A DNA stretch of 18,780 bases from Acanthamoeba sp. SK_2022b (taxonomy: Eukaryota > Discosea > Longamoebia > Acanthamoebidae): contig JANDJZ010000862.1 of NCBI GenBank assembly GCA_027943245.1, positions 1 to 18,780 on the forward strand. Reading direction: 5' to 3'. This document shows, piece after piece, positions 8,130-16,478 of this stretch. The stretch's first letter is position 1. Each line of letters opens with the position of its first letter. Position numbers and translations under genes: made by a program. Under the pieces are notes generated by a model. The model saw nothing but the letters and a program-made list of their open reading frames with translations. It searched no databases and was not told where the DNA came from.

Positions 8130-10157
8130 CTATGGGCCCCTATCGAGGTGTCCTATTTCATTGGACCATGACATTCCAGCGATAGTGATCGTGCGCGTCT
8201 CATAGGACACACGTCCCACCAACGCGCCGCCCGTTTCAAGACGACCCCAACGTTTTGCGTCTTCGTCGATGGCCTGCGCGATGTGGCCAAGCACACGGAT
8301 CTGCCAGCCGCCATCGTCAGGGATATCGAGAACGGTCGTCTCACATGCTTCAAACACGTTCCAACTGCTGCCGATGTTTGACGGGTCACAGAGGCCAACG
8401 CAAAGCTGGCCGCTAAGGGGCTTACCCTCCGAAACCCATTTCTGCGCCTGGATCGCAATCATGGAAGCCGACCGAGAGATCAGCGCGTCTGCCATCGGCG
8501 TCGTGAGGGATCTGCAGTTGTCGCCGACGAAGATCCTCCTGGGGTCGGAGGATGTGCCTGTCATCCCCGCGCGTAGATCGGGTAACCAACGGCACAGTTC
8601 AAAAAGAAAGGCAGTGATGTCGTCCACACGGGCCTTTCGCCCCTCCGCTTCCAGTATCAGCACGGCGCATCGCCCTTGTCCGAACAACGCAGCCCGCGCA
8701 AGCCGAACTGAACTCAAGTTCAACCCAGCGGAAACTGATGCAGCGATGAGAACCTGCAGCGATGCCGTGGTCTCGATGATCAGTGCTGCCTCGGCAGGCA
8801 CCACTTCAGCAAATTTCTCATCGCTCCTGAAGAGATCGACGGCATCAAGGTCATACGCCTTGGCGTCAACATGAGACAGGCGTCCAAGCGCGACCCTCAT
8901 TTGCTCGGCCTTGTACGGAACCAGCGTGGCTGCGTCTTCCAGCAAGGCATGCCGGGCAAAGTTGTGCGGCGTCATGACTTCGTTGTCCACGAAAGTCTGG
9001 TGTCCGATGCCAGCACGTGCCAGGTGCATGCCAATTTTGGAGCCCAGGCTGCCGCAGCCGATCAGCACAGTCTTTGCCTGTATGAAGGCCTGTGGCAACC
9101 CAGAAGTGCGAGCGAGCAACTCAGGCGATACGGTGTGTGAATGAAACGCCGCGTGCACATTGCTCGTGAAGCTGAAGGCCGACGTCGAGTCAATGTTGTA
9201 CCTGACCACATACGGCAAGACCTCCACGTCCCGGTCAGCCGAACCCACGAGACGCGCCGGTCGCCTAACAACGAGCACTACCAGGGCAAGCAAGCCCTTC
9301 TTCCAGTCCTTATAGTTCTGCAGGCCGAGGACGGATGCTCGGTAATAGTCAGAAAGAGCCGTTTCCAGTGCCATCCGGTGGATACCCAATGCCGCCGCCA
9401 AATCGAGGAGCGAGGGCAGGTCAACAACTGTGTCGGGCTGGTACTGGCCGACCACCGGGAACTGGCCGTCGCTGACAGCGGCTCGGGCGATGAAGGCGGG
9501 GAACACGCCCGACCCAAACTGCCTTTCTGGTTTGCCACGAAGCACCTGCGTAAAGGTGACATTCGGGTGAGGCGCCAGTTCGGACAGGACACGACAGTAC
9601 ACACCGTCGCCGACCGTAATGTAGTTAGTGGTGGTCGTCAGGACCGTGCCGTCAGCCGGCGTCGCAGCGATGAGGCGCTCGGCACTGAATTCGACCGTGG
9701 AAGGACAGGAATCCCGGCGCGTGGGCTCCCAACCTTGGCTCAGGTCGATGAGCGTGCCGCTGGCTGCCTTGCCCAGCCAGTCAATGATCTGATCGATGAC
9801 CGCATCCAGGCCTAGACGGTGAAGCAACTCGTCCAGCGACCCTTCGAATACGCAGGGCGGCACATGGTTGCCCTCGCGGTGGGGGTTGATGTGCGGCAGA
9901 TCCCGCGGAAAATCGGGCCGCAGGTAGGGCCTGGGAGCCTGCAGCGGCCAGCGGTGGAAGGCTAGGGTGCAGGTCTCGATGGCTTTGACGCCGGTGGCAG
10001 AAATCCCCTTAGAGCGCGCTCTGCTAGGCAGTTCCACCGGGACATCGATCTCCACGACCCAACCGCTATCGTCACCTTCGGTGATCTCCGGGTCACCCAC
10101 CCGCGAGATCCCTCTGTGCCGACGCAACTGATCGATGGCGTCGTCGAGCGCGGTCAT
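8130..10157 (-). pseudogene. E2-E1-JAB ubiquitin-like conjugation protein, N-terminal 667 codons (interrupted)
   Basis: The ATG at 10157 overlaps the preceding metallo-beta-lactamase stop as ATGA, so translation is coupled. Native sequence runs to Glu667 (8157); the last eight residues and the stop come from the IS3 element. Residues 1-130 look like an E2-type domain with a candidate catalytic cysteine at 102 (NHVPPCVFEG). Residues about 360-560 are an E1/ThiF adenylation domain: TVLIGCGSLGSKIG (Gly-rich ATP loop, 367-374), FVDNEV (Asp391), HNFARHAL, and Cys548 (GDNCRS) as a possible thioester cysteine. From about 625 a JAB protease starts (ETGGALVG, Glu641), completed at 6617-6906. The intact protein would be 762 residues. 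Type II CBASS Cap2 (E2-E1) and Cap3 (JAB) are separate proteins; here all three are fused. The truncated product could still have E2-E1 activity. Confidence 0.88.
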
Positions 10158-11347
10158 GCTGCGCCGTGGGGCAGGGGCGTGAGCGTCGTCGAGGTGAAGG
10201 CTGCAGCCTTGGAGCCAGCCTCGCGGCGCTGCGCAAGTGCCACGCCCTGCGACGTAATGGTGAAGATCATTGGCTCTTCCTCTCCAGCCTTAGGGTACTC
10301 GCCAGTGCAGTAGAACTTGCCCTCGGCGTCGTCCACAATCGCCAGGTACTCACGCTTTGCACGGATGCACGGTGGATCGCAGTCGTCGTCCTTAATGGGC
10401 TTGCAACTGGCCACGATGACGGCGCCGCTACGGGTTTGGGACAACGCCTTGCGCGCGTCCGCATCTAGTTTCGCTTCCTCACCTTTATCTGACCAGCTGT
10501 CGTACGACAGCGAGTGCCAAGAGCAGTGGTGGGGTGTCTGCATCAGGTCATACTCGAGGACCGAAGGGTCCTTCTTGTGGCGGTCCCACTGGCGATTCCA
10601 GATGAAGACTTCCGCATCGCCGCCACTGAGGAACTTGGCACCATCCGGCATGTTGTCGTTGGCGGCCAGCGTGAAATTGATGATGACACTCGACTCGTTC
10701 TTCACGAGACACTCTTCGATCTCCTCGTCGGTGCTGGCATCTATAGGCGCCAACAGGAAGGCGCTGAAGAACTTCGAGGTGCGGCCGCAGATGGTGTTGA
10801 ATGCCTCATCCACTGGGCGAACGATGGGCACCAAGTCGTCCGTCTTGCCGTTAATGTCCTTGCCCATAAGTTGGATGCGGTCGCCGTCCGATACGGCGAA
10901 ATAGTGGTCCTTGTTCACCTGGACGCGGCGGCGAGCCTCCTTGCTGAAAGCCTTGGCGTCGTCGCACAGGGTGTGGTTCTTGCTGGCACGACGGAACACG
11001 ATCGGGGACGACCACAGCTCGCGGATGACGATCTTTTTGTCCTTGTACTCCTTGGCGTCGTCCGGGTAGTCTGACAGGGGACCAAGGTAGAAGTGGCGGG
11101 TCAGGCCGCGGCAGTGGTCTTGGTCAGGGTGGCTAAGCAAGAACGCATCCACATACGGGCGACCGTTGGTGTCCTTCTTCAGTTGCCCGCGCAGATCCTT
11201 CGCGACGTCCCGGACTGGGCTGCTGGGGTCGTCCGCATCAACACGGATGTTCACGTCGATCAAGATGGTGGTGGCGTCGACGTCGCCCAGACGAATCAGC
11301 GTCATATCGCCGTTGTCGACAGGGAAAAAGGTAACGGTGGTCGGCAT
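10154..11347 (-). CDS. Metallo-beta-lactamase-fold hydrolase, ComEC type
   Basis: This 397-residue protein is the first gene of the conjugation operon. The start at 11347 (MPTTVTFFPVDNGDMTLIRL) is set by AAGGAG six bases upstream; an in-frame start at 11383 lacks this. VDNGDMTLIRL corresponds to the opening strand of ComEC/Rec2-like metallo-beta-lactamases. LLSHPDQDHCRG (His73, Asp75, Asp77, His78) is the metal motif in the HxDxDH form usual in that branch. Later ligands are likely in LSGGDAEVFIW and QTPHHCSWHS. It has no signal peptide or membrane helices, so it should be cytoplasmic, unlike the DNA-uptake protein ComEC. A nuclease or phosphodiesterase role is plausible; the substrate is unknown. 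Similar enzymes occur, to my recollection, beside E2-E1-JAB fusions elsewhere. Confidence 0.85.
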   Translation of the reverse strand: MPTTVTFFPVDNGDMTLIRLGDVDATTILIDVNIRVDADDPSSPVRDVAKDLRGQLKKDTNGRPYVDAFLLSHPDQDHCRGLTRHFYLGPLSDYPDDAKEYKDKKIVIRELWSSPIVFRRASKNHTLCDDAKAFSKEARRRVQVNKDHYFAVSDGDRIQLMGKDINGKTDDLVPIVRPVDEAFNTICGRTSKFFSAFLLAPIDASTDEEIEECLVKNESSVIINFTLAANDNMPDGAKFLSGGDAEVFIWNRQWDRHKKDPSVLEYDLMQTPHHCSWHSLSYDSWSDKGEEAKLDADARKALSQTRSGAVIVASCKPIKDDDCDPPCIRAKREYLAIVDDAEGKFYCTGEYPKAGEEEPMIFTITSQGVALAQRREAGSKAAAFTSTTLTPLPHGAA

Positions 11348-11437
11348 TTCGAGCTCCTTGACATGCCCGAAAATGCTGGACACGTATAAAAATGATACCT
11401 ATAAATTTTATGCAAGTCTATAAAGTAGACTCTACCC
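11348..11437. promoter_or_regulatory. Divergent promoter region with palindromic operator candidate
   Basis: Ninety bases separate the minus-strand metallo-beta-lactamase start and the plus-strand WYL regulator start. The middle (about 11384-11425) is far more AT-rich than anything nearby. It contains AGTCTATAAAGTAGACT at 11415-11431 (perfect 6-bp arms, 5-bp spacer) and ATAAATTTTAT at 11401-11411 (perfect 5-bp arms). The first palindrome ends six bases before the regulator ATG, occupying the place of a ribosome site. CapW/BrxR regulators bind inverted repeats in such regions, so this is a good candidate operator. Individual -35 and -10 boxes could not be fixed confidently. Confidence 0.65.
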
Positions 11438-12343
11438 ATGGACAACCAGACACCGTCACCTGACACCAGCTCGAACGGCAAACCCGGCGTTAGCTGGGGG
11501 CTGGATCGCCGTCTTCAATTCATAGATTTCCGGTTGCGATGGGAGGGGCGATTGAACCGAACCGACCTCATCGAGTACTTCGGCATCTCGATGCCGCAGG
11601 CATCCCTGGACATTGCGCGCTACCTGGAACTGGCCCCAAGCAACTTAGAGTACGACCGGCGCTCACGAACCTATGTAGCGGGTGCAAGTTTCAAGCCGCT
11701 GTTCCCCCGAAGCTCGGCCCGCCGGTATCTGGCGGAGCTTCACGCAAAGACCACAGGCCTGCTGGAGCAAGGTGCCAGCTTCATCGGTCACGCACCCGCC
11801 GTCGACACCGCCCCGTCTCCTTGGCGTGCAGTTAGCGACGAGGTCGTGCATGCAGTGATTCGCGCAATCCAAGACAAAGCCGCTGTGGAGGTTCTCTACC
11901 AGTCGATGACGTCGGTCGATGCAAGCAGTCGTACGATCTCGCCCCATGCACTCGGCTTCGACGGGTTTCGCTGGCACGTACGGGCGTACTGCCACAAGAG
12001 AGGCCGGTTCAGCGACTTCGTCCTGGCTCGTATCCTGGGCCTCAAAGTTGCGGGGCCCAGCAGCGTCGACCCTGGTACCGACGCCTTATGGCACACCATC
12101 CTCACCTTGGTTCTTGTGCCTCATCCGGATCTTTCTGCCGCGAAGAAGCGCGTAATCGAACTGGACTACTGCATGGAGGACGGGCAAGTCGCTTTGGAGT
12201 GCCGACAAGCCTTTTTGTTCTACACCATGCGCCGTCTCGGTCTCCACACGGAGACGCCGAGCGACCCCGCTGCTCAGCAGATCAGCCTCGGAAATCGCAC
12301 CGAATTGCAACCCTACATCGACGCGCTCACCGCATCCAACTAA
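11438..12343 (+). CDS. WYL-domain transcriptional regulator, CapW/BrxR-like
   Basis: The 301-residue protein has an N-terminal winged helix (about 22-80: RRLQFIDFRLRWEGRLNRTD, LIEYFGISMPQASLDIARYL). A WYL domain spans about 130-210, with ISPHALGFDGFRWHVRAYCH and FSDFVLARI. A C-terminal WCX-like extension follows to the end. This wHTH-WYL-WCX order and length match regulators of CBASS (CapW) and BREX (BrxR), which repress defence genes and are thought to sense a nucleic-acid or nucleotide ligand through the WYL domain. It faces the conjugation operon across a palindrome-bearing promoter region and is followed ten bases later by a membrane-protein gene. No Shine-Dalgarno precedes the ATG. The exact ligand cannot be inferred. 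Confidence 0.88.
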   Translation: MDNQTPSPDTSSNGKPGVSWGLDRRLQFIDFRLRWEGRLNRTDLIEYFGISMPQASLDIARYLELAPSNLEYDRRSRTYVAGASFKPLFPRSSARRYLAELHAKTTGLLEQGASFIGHAPAVDTAPSPWRAVSDEVVHAVIRAIQDKAAVEVLYQSMTSVDASSRTISPHALGFDGFRWHVRAYCHKRGRFSDFVLARILGLKVAGPSSVDPGTDALWHTILTLVLVPHPDLSAAKKRVIELDYCMEDGQVALECRQAFLFYTMRRLGLHTETPSDPAAQQISLGNRTELQPYIDALTASN

Positions 12344-12352
12344 GGACCTCGA

Positions 12353-13135
12353 ATGCTCGCTCTTGTCGAACTCGCCAAGGACCCCTATGAACGCAAGGCG
12401 CGGCTCGCGCCCGGCCTCCTCGTCACGCTGCCATTGCTGGTGCCGCTAGTGTGCGTTTACGGCGTGCAACACCCAATCTTGACCGGGGTGGTGGCCTTGC
12501 TGACAGGCTGCGGCGCCATGTACACGCTGGCAAGCGTCGCCCGGGTGCGCGGCAAGAAGTTGGAGGACAGGCTGGTCCAAGGGTGGGGCGGCATGCCCAC
12601 CACCCTGGCACTACGCCATCGTGATCAGACCCTGGATAGCGTCAGCAAGCGTCGCTATCACGACGCCATCGCCTCCAAGCTCGGCATCGCTATGCCGACA
12701 GCTGAAGAAGAGGCGATGGACCCGGCAAAGGCCGATGACACTTACGTCGGCGCCACCAAGCGTTTGCGAGAGCTGACACGAAGCAACAAGAGCCTGCTGC
12801 TGAAGGAGAACATCGCATATGGCTTCCATCGCAACATGCTGGCTATGAAGCCCATCGGCATCGTGACCAGCCTGCTCGGACTGCTATATGGCTTGGTTCT
12901 GGCTGGTGTGGTTGAGCTAGATCCACTTGTTGTGAACTTGGTCAACCTTGCGCGGCCCGGTCTGCCCGCTGCGATGACTTTGATGATCTCCGTGGCACTG
13001 CTGGCGAGTTGGCTCTTCTATTTCGACGGCGACGCAGTGAAACGCATTGGCTTCGCGTACGCAGAGCGTCTCTTCGAGTGCTTGCCGTCGCTGCCCTCTA
13101 TGATTAAAAAGAAGAAGGCTATGGCGACACCATAG
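12353..13135 (+). CDS. Four-helix membrane protein, candidate effector
   Basis: The start at 12353 is supported by AAGGA seven bases upstream and follows the regulator stop by nine bases, so the two form one transcript. The 260-residue protein has hydrophobic segments at about 20-36, 41-62, 167-189 and 205-224. These form two hairpins separated by a charged cytoplasmic region (66-165) containing WGGMPTTLALRHRDQTLDSV. The tail ends KKKKAMATP. I do not recognise the family. Small membrane proteins linked to conjugation or CBASS-like operons are often effectors that damage the inner membrane; that role is inferred here from context only. Just past the AAAAAG run near 13110 the -1 frame stays open for about 41 codons beyond the present stop. 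Confidence 0.75.
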   Translation: MLALVELAKDPYERKARLAPGLLVTLPLLVPLVCVYGVQHPILTGVVALLTGCGAMYTLASVARVRGKKLEDRLVQGWGGMPTTLALRHRDQTLDSVSKRRYHDAIASKLGIAMPTAEEEAMDPAKADDTYVGATKRLRELTRSNKSLLLKENIAYGFHRNMLAMKPIGIVTSLLGLLYGLVLAGVVELDPLVVNLVNLARPGLPAAMTLMISVALLASWLFYFDGDAVKRIGFAYAERLFECLPSLPSMIKKKKAMATP

Positions 13136-13568
13136 TCGACATCCAAGGCCCCTGGCTGATCGGCGGTCCCGGCAATTGGCGCCAACCAGTTCTGATCAAA
13201 ACCAAGCTCAGCGACTGCTTGGTGGCACTACTCGTTTATTAGATCAATGGTGAACCATAGCCGCAATCACGGCAATGTTGACCGCAGGCTGGGGGATTTT
13301 TCGACATCGCCAGATAGCCCGAAGCCCGCCTTGCAACAGCTCGACGAACGACCGCCGACAATTTTTACCGGTGCGAGCTGAGCTCGAGCCAATGGTTCAC
13401 GGCAAATTGTTGAGATCCCGAGGAAGACTGACCAAATGCTCTCCTTCGAGACCGTTTCAGTGGCCATGCACAAAGCTCTAGCATGAAAAAATCGCTACAA
13501 GAGCTATACAGTAGCAATCCTACTATTCGACGATAGGGGAAATTGCCCTACTCCTTCAATCCATTCAA
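13136..13568. other. 433-bp region without an assigned gene
   Basis: The first part (about 13108-13240) is open in the -1 frame relative to the membrane-protein gene, with coding-like codons (text such as VDIQGPWLIGGPGNWRQPVL), but it has no start of its own. The rest is lower in GC and shows no convincing gene on either strand. A 13-bp inverted repeat, GTAG-CAATC-CTAC, lies near 13510-13523 and a TATACA box near 13505. Both may belong to the promoter of the next gene, but neither is strong. Confidence 0.4.
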
Positions 13569-14306
13569 ATGAACGAACATCTTGCTAACTCCAAGCCCGA
13601 TTCCGAAGCCTTGCGCTCAGACCCTTGGACGCAATCGCCTTCCACAACAGTGCCTATTCGACAGAAGCATTTCGGATTCGCCAGCGCCAGAACAGATAAG
13701 ACTGCGTTAGAAACACAGGATGTCCAGACCTGTATGGGCTTGGTCGTCGTACATCGTCGTCGTGGCCTAGCATTCATGATGCATTTGGATGTGCCCTGGT
13801 ATTGCGACTCAGTGACAGATGCCCTCACTGAACTTCGAAACCGCTGCGGAGTTGACAACCTAGACCAAGTCGAACTCTACGACGTAGCCGGCGTCACCCC
13901 TTTACTGGCATTAGTAGCATCGGCGCTGGCCGCGACGATCGGCTATTGCATACAACCCTGGGCCGGCTTGATAGCATTTCCATGGGTTGCCATTTCTATT
14001 GGAACTCGCTTGCGCGTGCGCAGGCAATTGAAGAAACTTGGCTTCAAGCCGCCCAAAATGCTGACACGAAGGGACATGGACGGTCGCCCCTTGGCTTGGT
14101 GGGATTTGCGCGTCAACGTGTACTTGAGTACTACCGGAGAAAGAGAATTTATCCCACTTCTTACACCGCCCAAGCACAAATATCGTGACCCGCGATTTCT
14201 GGTGACTCCACCTGCACCTGCACATGCTTCGCGTTGGGTTGCCGCGTTCTTGAGGATACGTGCTGAAGCGCACTGTAAATACATACGTGCGGACGGCTCA
14301 AAATGA
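13569..14306 (+). CDS. Membrane-anchored protein with a CheD-like domain
   Basis: In this 245-residue protein, residues 30-110 resemble the CheD glutamine deamidase fold. Thr49, Cys55 and His72 have the same spacing (6 and 17) as the catalytic Thr, Cys and His of CheD. The pattern is ETQDVQTCMGLVVVHRRRG, then FMMHLDVPW, then a helix (CDSVTDALTELRNRCG) and a VELYDVAGV strand, as expected after the CheD histidine. Two hydrophobic segments follow at about 112-127 and 131-145, then a basic, proline-rich tail. CheD itself is soluble and about 160 residues long, so the membrane part would be an unusual addition. There is no strong ribosome site. The assignment rests on motif spacing and local pattern only, and could be coincidental. 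Confidence 0.5.
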   Translation: MNEHLANSKPDSEALRSDPWTQSPSTTVPIRQKHFGFASARTDKTALETQDVQTCMGLVVVHRRRGLAFMMHLDVPWYCDSVTDALTELRNRCGVDNLDQVELYDVAGVTPLLALVASALAATIGYCIQPWAGLIAFPWVAISIGTRLRVRRQLKKLGFKPPKMLTRRDMDGRPLAWWDLRVNVYLSTTGEREFIPLLTPPKHKYRDPRFLVTPPAPAHASRWVAAFLRIRAEAHCKYIRADGSK

Positions 14307-14403
14307 CCGTTAATACGAGGCTCTCTATCGATGGCACTGCTTCGATTTCATTGGGGCACGACTGGCGAGCCAATCTGCCTTCAGATCAGGAACGCACTCA
14401 TCG

Positions 14404-15120
14404 TCATACTCTGAGGGCCTCCGCCAGCGACACCCTGTCACGAACCGATGGGAATGCTACCTTGCCTGACTTCCAGCGTCTGAAGCTTGCTGAATTTTCC
14501 ACTGCCTCTTTCACAGCGCCGTGCAGTTCGTAGAGGGTGGCGTCAAGCCCTGCGAGATGCTCTCCAAACTGCAAGGCACTTTTATACCCCACATGAACCT
14601 GCTGACGAACTGCATCCAGCGTGCTTAGCTCGTGTGAGGTCGGATCTTCAAAGGTGCGTTGACATACATCGACCCTCATCGCATGGTGCCCTCGGCATGC
14701 AAGGGGCCTAACCTCGTAAATGGTGCAATGCCCTCCGTCGAGAAAGGCGCATGGAATATTGGTCACCAAGTACTGGGCCTCCGTGAGATGAGCGACTCGC
14801 TCAGCCGTTGCCGCCAACTTTGCTAATAGGGACGCACCAGTCCCGCCTGGTATGGCCCGTAGGTGCTCAGCGATGGCGAAAGCCTCCGCGGCACTAACGG
14901 TCACGTGGTAGTGGCAGCAATAGTGACAACCTGACTGGCAATCGATGGAGACGGGCGACGCGGCGAGCTCGGCATCCATATCGCGAAAAATAGGGATGAT
15001 GATAGATTGCAGTTTGCCGGTCACGACGGTTGAAAGTACCCGTGCGACCGCGACAATATCTTCATCGACGATGCGTTGCGCATTGCGCGGTGAATCGGCC
15101 TTGTATATCTTTGCAGCCAT
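14404..15120 (-). CDS. YkgJ-family cysteine-cluster protein
   Basis: The start at 15120 (MAAKIYKADSPRNAQRIVDE) gives 238 residues. A longer in-frame start at 15615 would read through antisense IS30 text and a repressor remnant, so it is rejected. The metal-cluster motif is CQSGCHYCCHYHV (Cys61, 65, 68, 69), followed by IPCAFLDGGHCTIYEVRPLA (Cys124, Cys132) and CRGHHA (Cys142). This is the pattern of the YkgJ/CxxCxxCC family, predicted to bind iron or zinc. The biochemical role of the family is unknown. GGAAAGG lies about 18 bases upstream, rather far for a ribosome site. It converges with the CheD-like gene and leaves a 97-base gap. Confidence 0.8.
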   Translation of the reverse strand: MAAKIYKADSPRNAQRIVDEDIVAVARVLSTVVTGKLQSIIIPIFRDMDAELAASPVSIDCQSGCHYCCHYHVTVSAAEAFAIAEHLRAIPGGTGASLLAKLAATAERVAHLTEAQYLVTNIPCAFLDGGHCTIYEVRPLACRGHHAMRVDVCQRTFEDPTSHELSTLDAVRQQVHVGYKSALQFGEHLAGLDATLYELHGAVKEAVENSASFRRWKSGKVAFPSVRDRVSLAEALRV

Positions 15121-15321
15121 AATCGTTGCATCTGCCTTTCCGTTGGCTCGGACAGTATGAAATGTGTAATTTCTCGGGCATACCCATGACCGTGCAAGCT
15201 CCGTTCGCTCATACTTGGTCATATGAAATTTATCAGTGGCGCATGCATGTGAATTATCGGTCCAACCTAGGGATTCTCTGCACAAATCGAATTTTCCGTG
15301 AAAGCCAACTTCATGCTGTAA

Positions 15322-15516
15322 ATTCAGCCGGTCGATCAACACAATGACTGCACTTGGCGCAAGGAGTGCTGGCCATAAAGCAGCGACCTCGGATCTACTA
15401 AACCCACGCAGAGAAGGCGATGATGTGGGATCGCTGGAGCAAGGGCGATACCCTGCACCAGATCGGCAAGCTGTTCGATCGAACACATACCTCCATTCAG
15501 AACATACTGGCTGCAA
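15322..15516 (+). mobile_element. Decayed IS30 end with transposase N-terminal fragment
   Basis: This plus-strand segment matches the complement of 5329 down to about 5135. It has the inverted repeat ATTCAGCCGGTCGAT, the AAGGAG ribosome site and the first 45 or so transposase codons (MMWDRWSKGDTLHQIGKLFD). The start codon has become ATA and a TAA stop appears at about codon 10. The rest of the element is missing. It is the dead end of a related copy and has no coding function. Confidence 0.85.
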
Positions 15517-15549
15517 AGCCGACACCCACAGATCACCATCACCAAATGG

Positions 15550-15690
15550 AACGATATCAGACCAGCAACTAGACCGCTGGCCAAGCCGGTTGATCAGTTC
15601 CGAGGGAGAGCCCAATTGCTTGGCTCTGCGACTGACCTATCCCAAACAAACGCATAAGGCATTCAATTTCCCGCGACGGATGAAAGAGTC
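15550..15690 (-). pseudogene. N-terminal remnant of a second XRE/S24-type repressor
   Basis: The minus strand reads LNALCVCLG, stop, then GSPSELINRLGQRSSCWSDI. This aligns with FNALCLRLGW and GSPSELINRLGRTSSYWSDR of the intact repressor next door. A TGG-to-TAG change breaks the frame where the intact gene has Trp. Similarity ends at about 15550, and the decayed IS30 end begins 30 to 40 bases further on. Two repressor genes once stood in tandem, and this one was truncated. Confidence 0.72.
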
Positions 15691-15711
15691 AGCCATCAAG
15701 CAACGCCAGAC

Positions 15712-16371
15712 TCAGAGCTTGGCCCCCACCCATATGGCTCGCCCTTGCACCAAGCCCTCTGCCTTCCCGGCAATGACGATATCCGGGTGCTCGCTTTTAT
15801 CAGCGTTGTCAGCCACTGCATGCCAAACATCGCCCACCCGCTGAAAGCGCCGCACAAGCATCTGCCCTTCCCACGCGAATGCATAGACGCTGCCACGGCG
15901 CGGCGTTCCATCCGCACGATTGAGCAAGAGCACGGCCCCATCCCGGATCGTGCGCTCCATGCTGGTTCCTGCCACATGGACGAGGGCCGCGTTCACCGCA
16001 CTGACACCAACTGAGCGCAAAAAGTCGCGCCGGAACTGCAATGCGCCAAGCTCCGCCACAAGAGCGCTCCCAACATCCGAGTCTTCGGTCACGCCGACGC
16101 TGAGTTGCGAGACCTGAACGAAGTCGCTGTGTTCTTCATCCCCGTCAAGGGAATATTTCGGCAGGTTCAGCGCCTCTTCTATCTCCCGCGCCAGCTTCGC
16201 GCCTATGGGCTTTCTCCCTCTCAAGCGATCAGACCAATAACTCGATGTCCGGCCAAGTCGATTGATCAACTCCGAAGGGGAGCCCGAGTTGTCGCCCTTC
16301 CGACTGGTCCAGCCCAAGCGCAGGCAAAGGGCATTAAAGTTCGCACAACGGATATTTGACGTGTCGCTCAT
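15712..16371 (-). CDS. XRE/S24 LexA-like repressor with catalytic Lys replaced
   Basis: The start at 16371 (MSDTSNIRCANFNALC) gives 219 residues; a GTG six codons upstream is an alternative. The N-terminal 75 residues form a helix-turn-helix of the phage-repressor kind (PSELINRLGRTSSYWSDRLR, AKLAREIEEALNLP). The C-terminal half is an S24 fold with the nucleophile motif VAGTSMERTIRDG, matching the LexA/CI Ser. The partner motif, normally V-K-R, reads MLVRRFQRV, so the general-base Lys is Arg. Such a protein might dimerise and repress without self-cleavage. It may control nearby prophage-like or island genes; no target is evident. A TTGTTAACA sequence upstream of the start could be an operator. 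Confidence 0.86.
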   Translation of the reverse strand: MSDTSNIRCANFNALCLRLGWTSRKGDNSGSPSELINRLGRTSSYWSDRLRGRKPIGAKLAREIEEALNLPKYSLDGDEEHSDFVQVSQLSVGVTEDSDVGSALVAELGALQFRRDFLRSVGVSAVNAALVHVAGTSMERTIRDGAVLLLNRADGTPRRGSVYAFAWEGQMLVRRFQRVGDVWHAVADNADKSEHPDIVIAGKAEGLVQGRAIWVGAKL

Positions 16372-16478
16372 GGGTGTACTTGAGCCCACGAATTACGCCA
16401 AAGGGTGTTAACAAGAAGCGATTCCAACGATGCAATTGCGATTGATCGTTCCTATGAATGCACGCTTGCCCTTATTCC

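Noticed and set aside
9141..9815. 224-codon plus-strand open frame
   Set aside because: It is antisense to the E2-E1 coding region; no domain or ribosome site supports it.
13104..13113. Programmed ribosomal frameshift at the end of the membrane-protein gene
   Set aside because: The run is T AAA AAG, and slipping back would pair the first tRNA with TAA. It does not fit the X XXY YYZ rule, so an indel or separate remnant is more likely.
12353..14306. CD-NTase or ubiquitin-like gene beside the conjugation operon
   Set aside because: I looked for a GS-x-D-x-D type nucleotidyltransferase motif and for a small protein ending in GG; neither is present in the neighbouring genes.
15121..15615. N-terminal extension of the YkgJ gene by 165 codons
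   Set aside because: The extension translates the reverse of an IS30 end and a repressor remnant, so its opening is accidental.
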